DNA of 64,000 bases. Source: Cystobacter ferrugineus (GTDB lineage: Bacteria; Myxococcota; Myxococcia; Myxococcales; Myxococcaceae). Where the stretch lies: the NCBI RefSeq assembly GCF_001887355.1, contig NZ_MPIN01000004.1:597733-661732 (forward strand). The letters are read 5' to 3'. The notes beneath the pieces are model-generated. The model saw only the letters and a list, made by a program, of their open reading frames with translations, was not told where the DNA came from and searched no databases. The position numbers and the translations under genes were made by a program. Shown in pieces: positions 17,737 to 25,859 of the stretch. How positions within the stretch are numbered: the stretch's first letter is position 1; every line of letters starts with the position of its first letter.

Positions 17737-20700
17737 TCAGTTCGACCGGCGGCGGCGCGTCAGGGCGAGCAGTGCCAGGCCCATGAGGCCCAGGGGGGCC
17801 TCGGCGCTGGTGGAGCAGCCACAGCGCGGCGGTTCCGGGTTCGGGTCGGTGGGTGCGAGGTTCACGTCCGTCACGGTCACCATCACGGTGTCAGTGGCCG
17901 TGTCGCTGCCGTTGGAGACGGACAGCTCGAACACCAGGTCGGTGTGGGCGCTCACCTCGGGAGCGAAGAAGGAGGGCGTGAGCGTGTCGGCCCCCGTGAG
18001 CGTCACCTCCGGGCCGGACAGTTGCTTCCACGTGGAGGTGAGGGGGCTGTGGTCCGCGTCCGTGGCGCTGCCGTGCAGCGTCAGGCTCGTGCGCTCCTCC
18101 ACCGTCACGTCTTCTCCGGCGGTGATGACGAGAGGCGGCACGCACACGTGCTCCTCCTCCTTGATGGAGGTGAAGGGCGTGTGGGTGAGGCCGCTGAATT
18201 CCAGGTCATCCAACAGCCAGCCGTTGGCCCCGGTGTTCTGGTTCGAGCCGACGCGGAAGCGCAGCCGCACCGTCTTGCCCGCATAGGTGGTTCCGAGGTC
18301 CAACGTGGAGGAGCGGAGGGCGGGGAAGTTCGTGCTCTGGCCCACGAAGGCCCCGCGGCCATCGAGCGGGTTGAGGTTGTCCTCGTAGCTGGCGAGCGTG
18401 CCGTTGTAGAGGGCTTCGCCCACGTCCTTCCACGTCTGTCCCTCATCCTCGCTCAGCTCGATGACGGCGCCGTCGTAGTTCAGGCCGGCGCCCACTTCGA
18501 AGTCCCAGGCCTGCTTGAACTCGAGGACGAGGGGCTCGGTGGCGCTCACCTGGAGGGGCGGGGAGGTGAGGCGCATGTCGCTCGGCCCGTTCACGTCCCT
18601 CGCGTGGAAGACGTGGTTGCCGGTGGCCGTGGGGTCCTCCGTGGTGGCCCAGTTCACGTTGTCGAGGTGGTCGTCATGCGTGGCGGTCCATGGCGGGTTG
18701 CTCGACTCCACGTCCTCGGTGGTCGTGGAGGCGGGCTGCTCGTCGTAGTTGGCCCACACGCGCCAGGTGAGCTCGCGGTGGCCCGGACGGGACGGGTCTT
18801 CCCGGCGCGTGGTGACGGTGAAGCTCAGTTGTTGGCGCCCCGTCGCGCCCTGGAGCGACACGGGGAGGGTGACCTCCGTCTCCTCCCACCTGTCCAGGGC
18901 TGGCACCTGCACCTGGCCGCCATGGCCCAGCGTCACGCCCGGGCTGGAGGAGGTGACGGTGACGACGGTCTGCTCGGTGCGGATGGCATCCAGGTTGCGC
19001 AGCTTGATGCGCAGCAGGCCCGTCTCGCCGTCGTCGAGGATGTTGTCCCGGTCACACGTCTTGGACACGGCTTCCACGGAGAGGGAGACGACCGTCACGT
19101 CCGCCGTCACGTCGTAGCTCTCCACGACGCCGGCATGGTCTCGGGAGGTGCGGTCCGGCGCCACCGCGCCCACGCCCGCGCCACGCCGGGCGAAGGCCTC
19201 CCAGAAGCGGCGTCCATCCTCGGAAGAGGCGGCGGAGGCCGCCGCGATGAGCGCGTCTCGTGCCTCCAGGAAGGTGGGCGTGGCGGGCGTGAGCTTGTAG
19301 CCGTTGACCAGGTACTGCTTCATGCGCTGTTGGGCCTCCTGGAAGGGATAGGCGCGCAGCAGCGACACGTAGCAGTCCCACAGCAGGGTGGCCCAGATCT
19401 CACCCGAATTGTGGACCTCCGCGTTGGTGGAGAAGGGCGTGGTGGATGCCGAGGGGGGCAGCGGCTCTCCGTTGGCGATATGCCGGAAGGTGAGCGCGTT
19501 CTTGGCCATGTCCGCCGAGTAGGCCACGCGCCGGATGCCGAAGAAGGTGCTGTCCTCGGACATGCCGCCGCGCGTGGCGTACCCGGCCACGGCGTAGGCC
19601 CCGTTCCAGTGGGCGTTGGACGGGACGTGGATGTCCTCGGCGCGCGTCATCATCAGCAGGGCGGTGAAGTCCGCCCAGCCCTCGCCCATGGACTTGCCCT
19701 GGTTGTTGGTCAGGCCGGACGCGTTCCAGATGAGGCGGTTGCTGAGGTAGTGGCCCCACTCGTGCGCCACGATGCTGTTGTCGAGCGTGCCATCCAGGTC
19801 GGGGACCAGGACGCGGTGGAGCTTCGTGGTGAGATCGGGGAGCGTGGCCCGGAGCTCGTTGCCATCCGCCTGCGTGATGTACAGCGAGGGGATGGTGATG
19901 TCCGGAGCGATATCCATGGCTCCGAAGGCGCCGGACGCGTTGTTCGCGATGATGACGCCCACGGCTCCGGCACTCTGCGCGTTGCGGATCTTCCGCACGA
20001 AGGTGCAACCGCCGCGATCGATGAAGGCGATCTTCCCGGACACCGCCGCGGCGTTGGTCAGCGCTTCGCAAGCCGTGGTGGTCGAGTCGCCGCTGGCCGC
20101 GAGCACGACCTGACCGCTCAGGTCGAACGACTGCGGGCCGAAGTTGGCGTTGCCCACCGCGTACTTGCCCACGACGCTCGCGGGCGCGGTCACCTCCAGG
20201 TACTGGTCATCCAACGTCTCCTCGGGGCCGTCGAAGATGTACATCTGCATGTGCGGGGACGCACCGTCCGCCGGCGTCGTCATGTTCGCGTTGTTGCGGC
20301 CGTCGTAGTCCTGCGCCTCGGCGTGGATGGGGTCACCGCCCAGGCCGCCGCGGCCGAAGTTGTCGTGCTGCGCGTTGCCCGCGGCCTCGTCGAAGCCCAC
20401 GTCGTAGAACCAGTCGTGCAGCCAGTTGTTCATGTAGAACAGTTGCGTGGTGGCCGCCTGGAGCTGCTCCGCGTTGGCATGGGGCTGGAGGCTGAAGTCG
20501 ATGCTCCGGTCGAACACGCCCGGGCCCGTTGTCGAGGCGCGGTGGTCACCGTCGCTGAAGCCGTCCGGCTCGACGAGGTCCGCGTAGGCGTCCACGTTGT
20601 TGCCCTGGGTCTGCGTGGCGCCGTCGGGCAGCCAGGGATCGTCGCGGCTGAAGGGCGCGTTGCGCAGGGTGACGAGCGAGGGGGCCACGTACGGTGGCGC

Positions 20701-21684
20701 GCTGACGGTCCTGGGGGTGCCCGTGGGATGCGGCGTGACGACCCCACCGGCGGGGCCATCCAGCGGGATATAGGGCGGCGTGGTCTCGGCCCAGACGCGG
20801 TAGCTGAAGTCCGCGTGCGCCGTGAGGTTGTTGCGCATGAGCAGCCGGCCATCGGCCGCGGACACGACGTAGGCGTAGTAGTCCGACCCGGTGCTCTCGG
20901 CCGGGCCCGTGTTGAGCTCCAGGTAGTAGGCGGGCACCAGCCCGGTGGGCAGGGGGAAGAACACGCGTCGGGCGCGCGCGGGGATGCGCAGGCCCTCGGC
21001 CAGCGGACGCGCGTAGGGGGCGAGCTGGTAGTGGGTGTACGGGTCGTCGTCATCCGCGCGGACAGTCATCCGCGTGAGCAGGCTGTCATCCAACGAGGCT
21101 CCGGTCAGGTCGCGGTAGGCCAGGGAGATGGCCTGGGTAGCCGTCAACTGATGGCGCAGGCTCGAGGCCCGGGCGGCGGACGTGTTCGCGGAGACGTGGG
21201 GGGACAAGTTGCCACTGAGCGCCACCACCTCGTTGTTCGTGTCGAGGAGGACCTTGAGGCCCTGGCGGAACACCTCCACGCCGTCCACCTGCTGGGCGAA
21301 GGTGACGACCGACACGCCGCGCGAGTCACGGCTGATGGAGGTGACGTCCGCACCCGCCTCGGTGAGCGACTCGTGGCCGTACAGGGACACGTAGTGACCG
21401 AGCTGCTCGCGCGCGGCCTGCTCGGGCGTCATGCGCGCCAGCCGCGCGCGCGGCGACGGGGCCGTGGACGTGTTGGGGTTCACCCAGACGAAGGTGGGCA
21501 GGTCGCGCTGCGCGTCCCGGTGGGCGACGCGTGCGTCCGTTGCCTCCGGCCGCGGTTGTTTGTTCGCGTTCGGTGAGGGAGGGGCCTCCTGCAGCACTTC
21601 GTAGTTCGGCAGGTCTCGCGCCGTGGCACCCGTGCTCGCGAGTGCCAGTGCCAGACTCGACCACTTGAAAACCAACCCTGTCAC
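17737..21684 (-). CDS. Exported M36 (fungalysin) metalloprotease, copy B, with PA and one PKD-like domain
   Basis: The 1315-residue paralog of the adjacent gene is read from the GTG at 21684 with the same GGAAGGAG ribosome site. It keeps the signal peptide, FTP propeptide, HEWGH zinc site (641-645), EGWAD, PA insert and CGCSTSAEAPLGLMG...TRRRRSN MYXO-CTERM tail. The catalytic domain is close to identical to copy A, but the PA insert has diverged (for example IDRGGCTFVRKIRNAQSAGA instead of a CSVNQQMLN version) and the second PKD-like repeat is missing: the first PKD runs directly into DPNPEPPRCGCS. Divergence of the PA insert suggests different substrate or access properties. Confidence 0.95.
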   Translation of the reverse strand: MTGLVFKWSSLALALASTGATARDLPNYEVLQEAPPSPNANKQPRPEATDARVAHRDAQRDLPTFVWVNPNTSTAPSPRARLARMTPEQAAREQLGHYVSLYGHESLTEAGADVTSISRDSRGVSVVTFAQQVDGVEVFRQGLKVLLDTNNEVVALSGNLSPHVSANTSAARASSLRHQLTATQAISLAYRDLTGASLDDSLLTRMTVRADDDDPYTHYQLAPYARPLAEGLRIPARARRVFFPLPTGLVPAYYLELNTGPAESTGSDYYAYVVSAADGRLLMRNNLTAHADFSYRVWAETTPPYIPLDGPAGGVVTPHPTGTPRTVSAPPYVAPSLVTLRNAPFSRDDPWLPDGATQTQGNNVDAYADLVEPDGFSDGDHRASTTGPGVFDRSIDFSLQPHANAEQLQAATTQLFYMNNWLHDWFYDVGFDEAAGNAQHDNFGRGGLGGDPIHAEAQDYDGRNNANMTTPADGASPHMQMYIFDGPEETLDDQYLEVTAPASVVGKYAVGNANFGPQSFDLSGQVVLAASGDSTTTACEALTNAAAVSGKIAFIDRGGCTFVRKIRNAQSAGAVGVIIANNASGAFGAMDIAPDITIPSLYITQADGNELRATLPDLTTKLHRVLVPDLDGTLDNSIVAHEWGHYLSNRLIWNASGLTNNQGKSMGEGWADFTALLMMTRAEDIHVPSNAHWNGAYAVAGYATRGGMSEDSTFFGIRRVAYSADMAKNALTFRHIANGEPLPPSASTTPFSTNAEVHNSGEIWATLLWDCYVSLLRAYPFQEAQQRMKQYLVNGYKLTPATPTFLEARDALIAAASAASSEDGRRFWEAFARRGAGVGAVAPDRTSRDHAGVVESYDVTADVTVVSLSVEAVSKTCDRDNILDDGETGLLRIKLRNLDAIRTEQTVVTVTSSSPGVTLGHGGQVQVPALDRWEETEVTLPVSLQGATGRQQLSFTVTTRREDPSRPGHRELTWRVWANYDEQPASTTTEDVESSNPPWTATHDDHLDNVNWATTEDPTATGNHVFHARDVNGPSDMRLTSPPLQVSATEPLVLEFKQAWDFEVGAGLNYDGAVIELSEDEGQTWKDVGEALYNGTLASYEDNLNPLDGRGAFVGQSTNFPALRSSTLDLGTTYAGKTVRLRFRVGSNQNTGANGWLLDDLEFSGLTHTPFTSIKEEEHVCVPPLVITAGEDVTVEERTSLTLHGSATDADHSPLTSTWKQLSGPEVTLTGADTLTPSFFAPEVSAHTDLVFELSVSNGSDTATDTVMVTVTDVNLAPTDPNPEPPRCGCSTSAEAPLGLMGLALLALTRRRRSN

Positions 21685-21820
21685 TTCGGGGGCTCCTTCC
21701 CAGTGTGACGCGCCGTGGCCACCGTTCCGCCACGTCCCTGGGATGCACCTGCTCCAACCCCCGGAGCGACAACGGTTCTCTTCCCGGCGGTGAAGTGTCG
21801 ACCAGGTGAAGCCTAGGGCC
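21685..21820 (-). promoter_or_regulatory. Leader/promoter region of M36 copy B
   Basis: This is the counterpart of 17422-17560: the GGGAAGGAGCCCCCGAA ribosome site, CCAGGGACGTGGCGGAACGG and GAACCGTTGTCGC blocks are shared, with scattered substitutions and one small indel. No separate operator is evident. Confidence 0.5.
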
Positions 21821-21873
21821 AACCCGCATGTGGGCGGATGTGCTGCCCTGTTGGTTTCTCCCGAAAGACGCTG

Positions 21874-21904
21874 AGGACGCCCTCTCCCCGAGCGAGGGCG
21901 TCCT
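21874..21904 (-). terminator. Hairpin ending the polyphosphate-type operon
   Basis: AGGACGCCCTC (21874-21884) pairs perfectly with GAGGGCGTCCT (21894-21904) around a 9-base loop. It lies 22 bases beyond the stop of the last gene of the five-gene cluster on the minus strand and before the M36 leader. The T-rich stretch after it is short (GTCTTTCGG on the minus strand). Confidence 0.7.
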
Positions 21905-21926
21905 GGGGCCGGAGCCAGGCCGCGGC

Positions 21927-22682
21927 TCAGGGCTTCTTGATGTCGAAGGAGACGAGCTCCTCGAGCCGTTCGCCGTCCTCCTTGACCTTGCCGATGCCGG
22001 GCACGAGCCAGTAGATGCGGTCATCGTCCGGCTTCACCTTGTCACCGCGCTTGCGCTCCAGGCGGATGGCATTGGTGAAGGTGCCGGCCGGGGTGGTGAC
22101 GGTCTCGTTCACGCCCACCACGCGCCAGACGTAGGTCTTGTCCTTGTCCTCCAGGGTGCCGTCGTCGGCGAGCGTCAGCTCGCGGATGTCCGAGGTGTAG
22201 CTCCAGCCCAGGGCCTGCGGCTTGGAGAGCGCCTTGACGGTGGCGGGATTCCAGGTCGTCACCTGCGACACCTTGCCCTGCTTGCGGTCCTCCTCGCGCA
22301 GGCGCACCACCGTGCCGTCCAGCTCGAGTTGCCAGGACATCTCCTCCTTGTTGGGCTGGGTGCTGAGCACGGCGATGGCCTTCATGGTCGTCTCGGGCAC
22401 CACCTGCTCGCCCAGCACCTCCACGCGCTTCTCGAAGGTGCCCTTGGAGGGATCCTGGATGCGGTACGTCCAGGACGAGCCCTGGGTGAGGGGCCACAGG
22501 GTGGTGAGGGCCCGGGTCTGCCCGTCCTCGTCCCCGGTGCCCGCCGGAATGTCCGGCAGCGTCACCGTTCCATCCGGATTCGTCACGCTGGGATTGTTGC
22601 TCTGCCCGGGCAGACTGCCGCCCTCGCCACAGCCCACCCAGCATCCCGCCGCCACCAGTACCGCCCAACTCCAGCGCTTCAT
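21927..22682 (-). CDS. Hypothetical lipoprotein at the end of the polyphosphate-type cluster
   Basis: The ATG at 22682 has a strong ribosome site (AGGAGGAGCGGGC) and overlaps the DUF4956 stop by 4 bases. The 251-residue product starts MKRWSWAVLVAAGCWVGCGE, a lipoprotein signal with Gly at +1 after Cys. The mature part is a beta-rich domain (TLWPLTQGSSWTYRIQD, then VWRVVGVNETVTTPAGTFTN, ending IYWLVPGIGKVKEDGERLEE) resembling the DUF3108-like/TapB-type family of periplasmic proteins. Position suggests it serves the same cell-envelope system as the four upstream genes; its function is unknown. Confidence 0.82.
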   Translation of the reverse strand: MKRWSWAVLVAAGCWVGCGEGGSLPGQSNNPSVTNPDGTVTLPDIPAGTGDEDGQTRALTTLWPLTQGSSWTYRIQDPSKGTFEKRVEVLGEQVVPETTMKAIAVLSTQPNKEEMSWQLELDGTVVRLREEDRKQGKVSQVTTWNPATVKALSKPQALGWSYTSDIRELTLADDGTLEDKDKTYVWRVVGVNETVTTPAGTFTNAIRLERKRGDKVKPDDDRIYWLVPGIGKVKEDGERLEELVSFDIKKP

Positions 22683-23386
22683 GCCCGCTCCTCCTGGCCG
22701 CCCTTGCGGGCGGGCAGCTCCATCCATCTGAGTCCACGAACGGGGCCGCCCGCGGCGCCACTCAGCGTGGCCGCGAGCGCTCCCGGCTCCTTCTCCTCGA
22801 CTTCCAGTTCCAACCGGCGCCCGTCGAAGTCCAGGGCGCAGCCACGCACCAGCACGTTGCGCCCGTGCAACGTCTTGCGCAGGAACTCCTCGGCGCGCAC
22901 CAGGTCGTCCGCCTGCGCCGACACGAGCAGCCGCTGCTTGGGGCCTTCGGCCTCCTTCTTCTCGAAGGACTCCAGCACCCACAGCAGTGCGCCGACGAAC
23001 ACGGTGCCCACCCCGGCGAGACCCAGGCTGCCGTGGCCGCAGGCCATGCCCAGGCCAATCACCAGGAAGAGGATGGCGGCATCGCGCGGATCCTTCAGCC
23101 CCGAGCGGAAGCGCACGAAGCCGCCCAGGCCCACCAGTCCGAAGGCCTTGGCCATGCTGTTGCCGATGACGGCGGTGATGACGGCCGCCGCCGTGCACAG
23201 GAGGATCTGCGCCTGCACCATGTCCGACTTGGGCAGGGCGCGGCCGGTGAGGAGTCTCCACGGCCGTAGGGACAACACCGTGCCCAGGAGCACCGCCGCC
23301 ACCAGGCGCGGCACCATCATGCCCGCGTCCTTCAGGGTGATGCTGGACGCCACGTCCTGGGTGAAATCCGTGAGGAACGGCTCCAT
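22679..23386 (-). CDS. DUF4956 family membrane protein
   Basis: The 235-residue protein has an N-terminal membrane part with about four segments (PRLVAAVLLGTVLSL, AQILLCTAAAVITAVIG, AAILFLVIGLGMACGHG, GVGTVFVGALLWVLE), the DUF4956 signature AFGLVGLGGFVRFRSGLKDP, and a ~90-residue cytosolic ACT-like domain. DUF4956 genes commonly sit beside VTC/polyphosphate-polymerase-domain genes, as here. Its biochemical role is unknown; a channel or partner of polyphosphate synthesis at the membrane is a reasonable guess. The gene starts 18 bases after the kinase-fusion stop. Confidence 0.88.
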   Translation of the reverse strand: MEPFLTDFTQDVASSITLKDAGMMVPRLVAAVLLGTVLSLRPWRLLTGRALPKSDMVQAQILLCTAAAVITAVIGNSMAKAFGLVGLGGFVRFRSGLKDPRDAAILFLVIGLGMACGHGSLGLAGVGTVFVGALLWVLESFEKKEAEGPKQRLLVSAQADDLVRAEEFLRKTLHGRNVLVRGCALDFDGRRLELEVEEKEPGALAATLSGAAGGPVRGLRWMELPARKGGQEERA

Positions 23387-23404
23387 GGTGATGGTTTCTC
23401 CGCG

Positions 23405-25117
23405 CTAGAGCGTGGGCTGCGTGTGGTCGCCGTCGTGCGCGCGGGCTGTCGCGCGCTCCTGCGGCAGGGGGGCCGTGTGGGCGGCGGCGACGAGGGCATA
23501 GGCCTTGTGCAGCACCGGCAGCCGGGCTCCGGTCAACTCCAGGGCCTGGAGGATGAGGGCCTCGGTGCGCTCCGTCAGGGGCAGGCCCTGCAGCGAGGAG
23601 AGCACCGTGGCCGGCCAGCGCTTCACGTACGCCTCGCGCAACTGCCAGGCGCGCGCGTCATCCATTCCGTCCACCGAGTCCAGGGCCTCCTTGGTGAGGG
23701 GCGCCCCCTTCTCACGCAGGGCCCACGCCTCGGGCGTGTCGAGCCCGGTGAGCGAGCGCAGCACGACCTTGCGGGCCTTGTCCTGGAGCACCTCGCGCAG
23801 CTCGCGCGCGAAGGGCGTGTCCAGGCCCGTGGTGCTGCGCAGCACCGCCAGTCGCTGATGGGCGAGCAGCTCCTCGCGCAGGGCGTCCGCCCGGGCCGAG
23901 GCGAGCCCCGAGAGGCTGCGCGCCACGTCCCCGTACAACCCCCGCTTCACCCCCAGCTCCCGCACGCCCCAGGCCGTCTCGTCGTCCAGCCCGGCCAGGC
24001 CGCACAGCACGTCCGCCAGGTGGCCCTCGCCCAGGGCGCGCTCGCGCAGGGACCAGGCCGCGGGCGAGTCGTCGCGCTTGAGGCCGGAGAGCACTTCCGC
24101 GGGCGCCTGCTCATAGAGGCGCTCGCGCAGTGTCCGGGCCTGGGGCGAGGGGTTGGTGCCGATGCTCGCGGCCACATCGCGCGGCACCACCTCCGCCAGC
24201 AGCTCGCGCAGCGCCCACGCCGGCTCGTCGTCCAGGCCGTTGAGGCTGCGCACCGTGAGGCCCGGGAAGCGCTCCACGAAACCCAGGCGCCGCTGGTGCG
24301 CGCTGAAGCCGGGCAGGCCTCCCAGCAGCCACACCGCGAGCTGCGGCTCGCGCACCTCCAGCCCATCCATCACCCGGAAGAAGTGCTCCTCCACCTCGTC
24401 GAGCGAGCGGGGCACCGGCGCGGGCGCGGGACTCTCGGGGGCCGGCGCCGGGCGGGAGGTCGCTATCTCCCGGCCTTCCAGCCGCGCCACCACCGCGTCC
24501 ACCAGGCGCTGTTCCAGCACGTGCAGGGGCAGATCGTTGTTCTCGATGACGAGCCAGCGCGAGGGCTCCTGGCGCGCCATCTCCCGGAAGGCCTCGCGCA
24601 TGCGCACGGCGAGGCCCGCGCCGGCCAGGCCCTTGCGGCTGTCGTTGTCCAGGGCGCGCTCTCCCTTGCTCTTGCCCAGGCGCTTGCGCAGCCGCGCCAG
24701 GTCCGGCTCCACGTCCACGAGGATGACGAGGTCCGGCCACAGGCCCTGCGAGGCCAGCTCGCACGGGGCCCGGAGCGACTCGAGCGGCAGGCCGCGTCCG
24801 CCGCCGGTGAGGGCGAGCTGCGAGTAGAGGTAGCGGTCGCTGATGCACACCTCGCCGCGCGCGAGCGCCGGGGCGATGACCTCCTCGAGCTGCTGCGCGT
24901 CGCGGGCGAGGTTGAGGAAGAACTCGGTGCGTGGTGACATCTCCAGCAGGGAGGCGTCGCGCGTGAGCTCCCGGATGCGGCGGGCCACGGGCGAGCGCAG
25001 CTCACCGCCCTCGCGCGCGTGCGCCACCTTGTAGCCCAGGCGGCTGAGCCTCGCCGCGAGGAGGTTGGACAAGGTCGTCTTGCCACTGCCGTCGATGCCT
25101 TCGAAGTCGATGAACAC
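23405..25117 (-). CDS. Thymidylate-kinase-like P-loop protein fused to a C-terminal repeat domain
   Basis: Residues 1-215 look like a dTMP-kinase fold: Walker A EGIDGSGKTT, the ISDRYLYSQLALTGGGRGL DRY motif and a Lys/Arg-rich lid (RLRKRLGKSKGER). After a Pro/Ala linker (~215-240), residues 245-545 form about seven imperfect ~45-residue helical repeats with a consensus like VLRSLTGLDTPEAWALRE. The repeats are not a family I recognise. Typical Tmk is ~210 residues, so this is an unusual fusion. It starts with GTG at 25117, 7 bases after the VTC-domain gene. Context points to a nucleotide- or polyphosphate-linked kinase rather than the housekeeping Tmk, but that is inference. Confidence 0.8.
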   Translation of the reverse strand: MFIDFEGIDGSGKTTLSNLLAARLSRLGYKVAHAREGGELRSPVARRIRELTRDASLLEMSPRTEFFLNLARDAQQLEEVIAPALARGEVCISDRYLYSQLALTGGGRGLPLESLRAPCELASQGLWPDLVILVDVEPDLARLRKRLGKSKGERALDNDSRKGLAGAGLAVRMREAFREMARQEPSRWLVIENNDLPLHVLEQRLVDAVVARLEGREIATSRPAPAPESPAPAPVPRSLDEVEEHFFRVMDGLEVREPQLAVWLLGGLPGFSAHQRRLGFVERFPGLTVRSLNGLDDEPAWALRELLAEVVPRDVAASIGTNPSPQARTLRERLYEQAPAEVLSGLKRDDSPAAWSLRERALGEGHLADVLCGLAGLDDETAWGVRELGVKRGLYGDVARSLSGLASARADALREELLAHQRLAVLRSTTGLDTPFARELREVLQDKARKVVLRSLTGLDTPEAWALREKGAPLTKEALDSVDGMDDARAWQLREAYVKRWPATVLSSLQGLPLTERTEALILQALELTGARLPVLHKAYALVAAAHTAPLPQERATARAHDGDHTQPTL

Positions 25118-25123
25118 GGTTGC

Positions 25124-25840
25124 TCAGCCCTCCGCGATGCTGTCCGCGACGAATTCGTGGACCCTCGCCATTCCCTCGGCGAACTTGCTGTACGCCGGTT
25201 TGCACCCGGGGTTGAGCGCCGCCAGCCACTCGGGCAGCTCCGCTCCCAGGTGCTTCACCTCCACCACCACGCGTCCGTCCATCGCGAGCGGCGTGCCCAG
25301 CCGCTCCGCGCTCAACGCCGTCTGGCCGAGTGCAAGCTGTGTCGTCACCCGGTGAAAGCCAATCTCCCGATCCACCGTCACGCGCCAGGACTGGGAGAAC
25401 TGGTACACGTGGCGCTGGTAGGTCACCGCGAGCACCGGCATCAGGCTGCCTCCGGCGATGAGCGGCAGCAGGCCCGCCCCGCCGCGCATGACCTGCCCGA
25501 AGCACGTGCGCGGCACCCACACCCGGCGCTTCTGGGTGACGCCGTTGCGCTCGCGCTTCACCTCGAGCACCACGCGCTCCTCGCCCGGCGTGGCCCCCAG
25601 GTCCGGCGCGTACTCCTTGGTGCGCACCTTGAGACAGTCCATGGGGGTGTGCAGCGAGCGCAGGGTGAGCGGGTAGCCCGGCTTGTCGAAGTAGACGGAG
25701 GTGATGCGCGTGGGCTCGGGCGGTGGTGCGTCCAGGCTGCCCGACAGGCGCGCGCACAAGGCGAGCGCGTCCTCGCGGTGCAGGATGAGCTTGAACTCCC
25801 GGCGCAGTTTGGTGACTTCTCCTTCAGCGAACTGGATCAT
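25124..25840 (-). CDS. VTC-type polyphosphate polymerase domain protein
   Basis: The 238-residue protein matches the VTC domain of the CYTH/triphosphate-tunnel superfamily: basic/acidic tunnel strands LRREFKLIL, ITSVYFDKPGYPLTLRSL, LKVRTKEYAPD, VVLEVKRERNGVTQKRRVWV, VTYQRHVYQFS, RVTVDREIGFH and VVVEVKH. In yeast Vtc4 this domain makes polyphosphate from ATP; bacterial stand-alone versions are largely uncharacterised. The ATG at 25840 follows GAGGGCGCACC; upstream in-frame ATG at 25909 would overlap the porin gene. It lies between the porin and kinase-fusion genes with 6-20 base gaps, so it is in the operon. Confidence 0.88.
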   Translation of the reverse strand: MIQFAEGEVTKLRREFKLILHREDALALCARLSGSLDAPPPEPTRITSVYFDKPGYPLTLRSLHTPMDCLKVRTKEYAPDLGATPGEERVVLEVKRERNGVTQKRRVWVPRTCFGQVMRGGAGLLPLIAGGSLMPVLAVTYQRHVYQFSQSWRVTVDREIGFHRVTTQLALGQTALSAERLGTPLAMDGRVVVEVKHLGAELPEWLAALNPGCKPAYSKFAEGMARVHEFVADSIAEG

Positions 25841-25859
25841 GGTGCGCCCTCGCGTGCCG

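Noticed and set aside
17944-21576. Plus-strand open frame of 1210 codons and the similar one at 14701-16818
   Set aside because: Antisense to the two M36 proteases; their mutual similarity only reflects the duplication of the real genes.
21984-22761. Upstream in-frame extension of the lipoprotein gene to 23261
   Set aside because: Overlaps the DUF4956 gene completely; the internal ATG at 22682 has a strong ribosome site and a lipoprotein signal.
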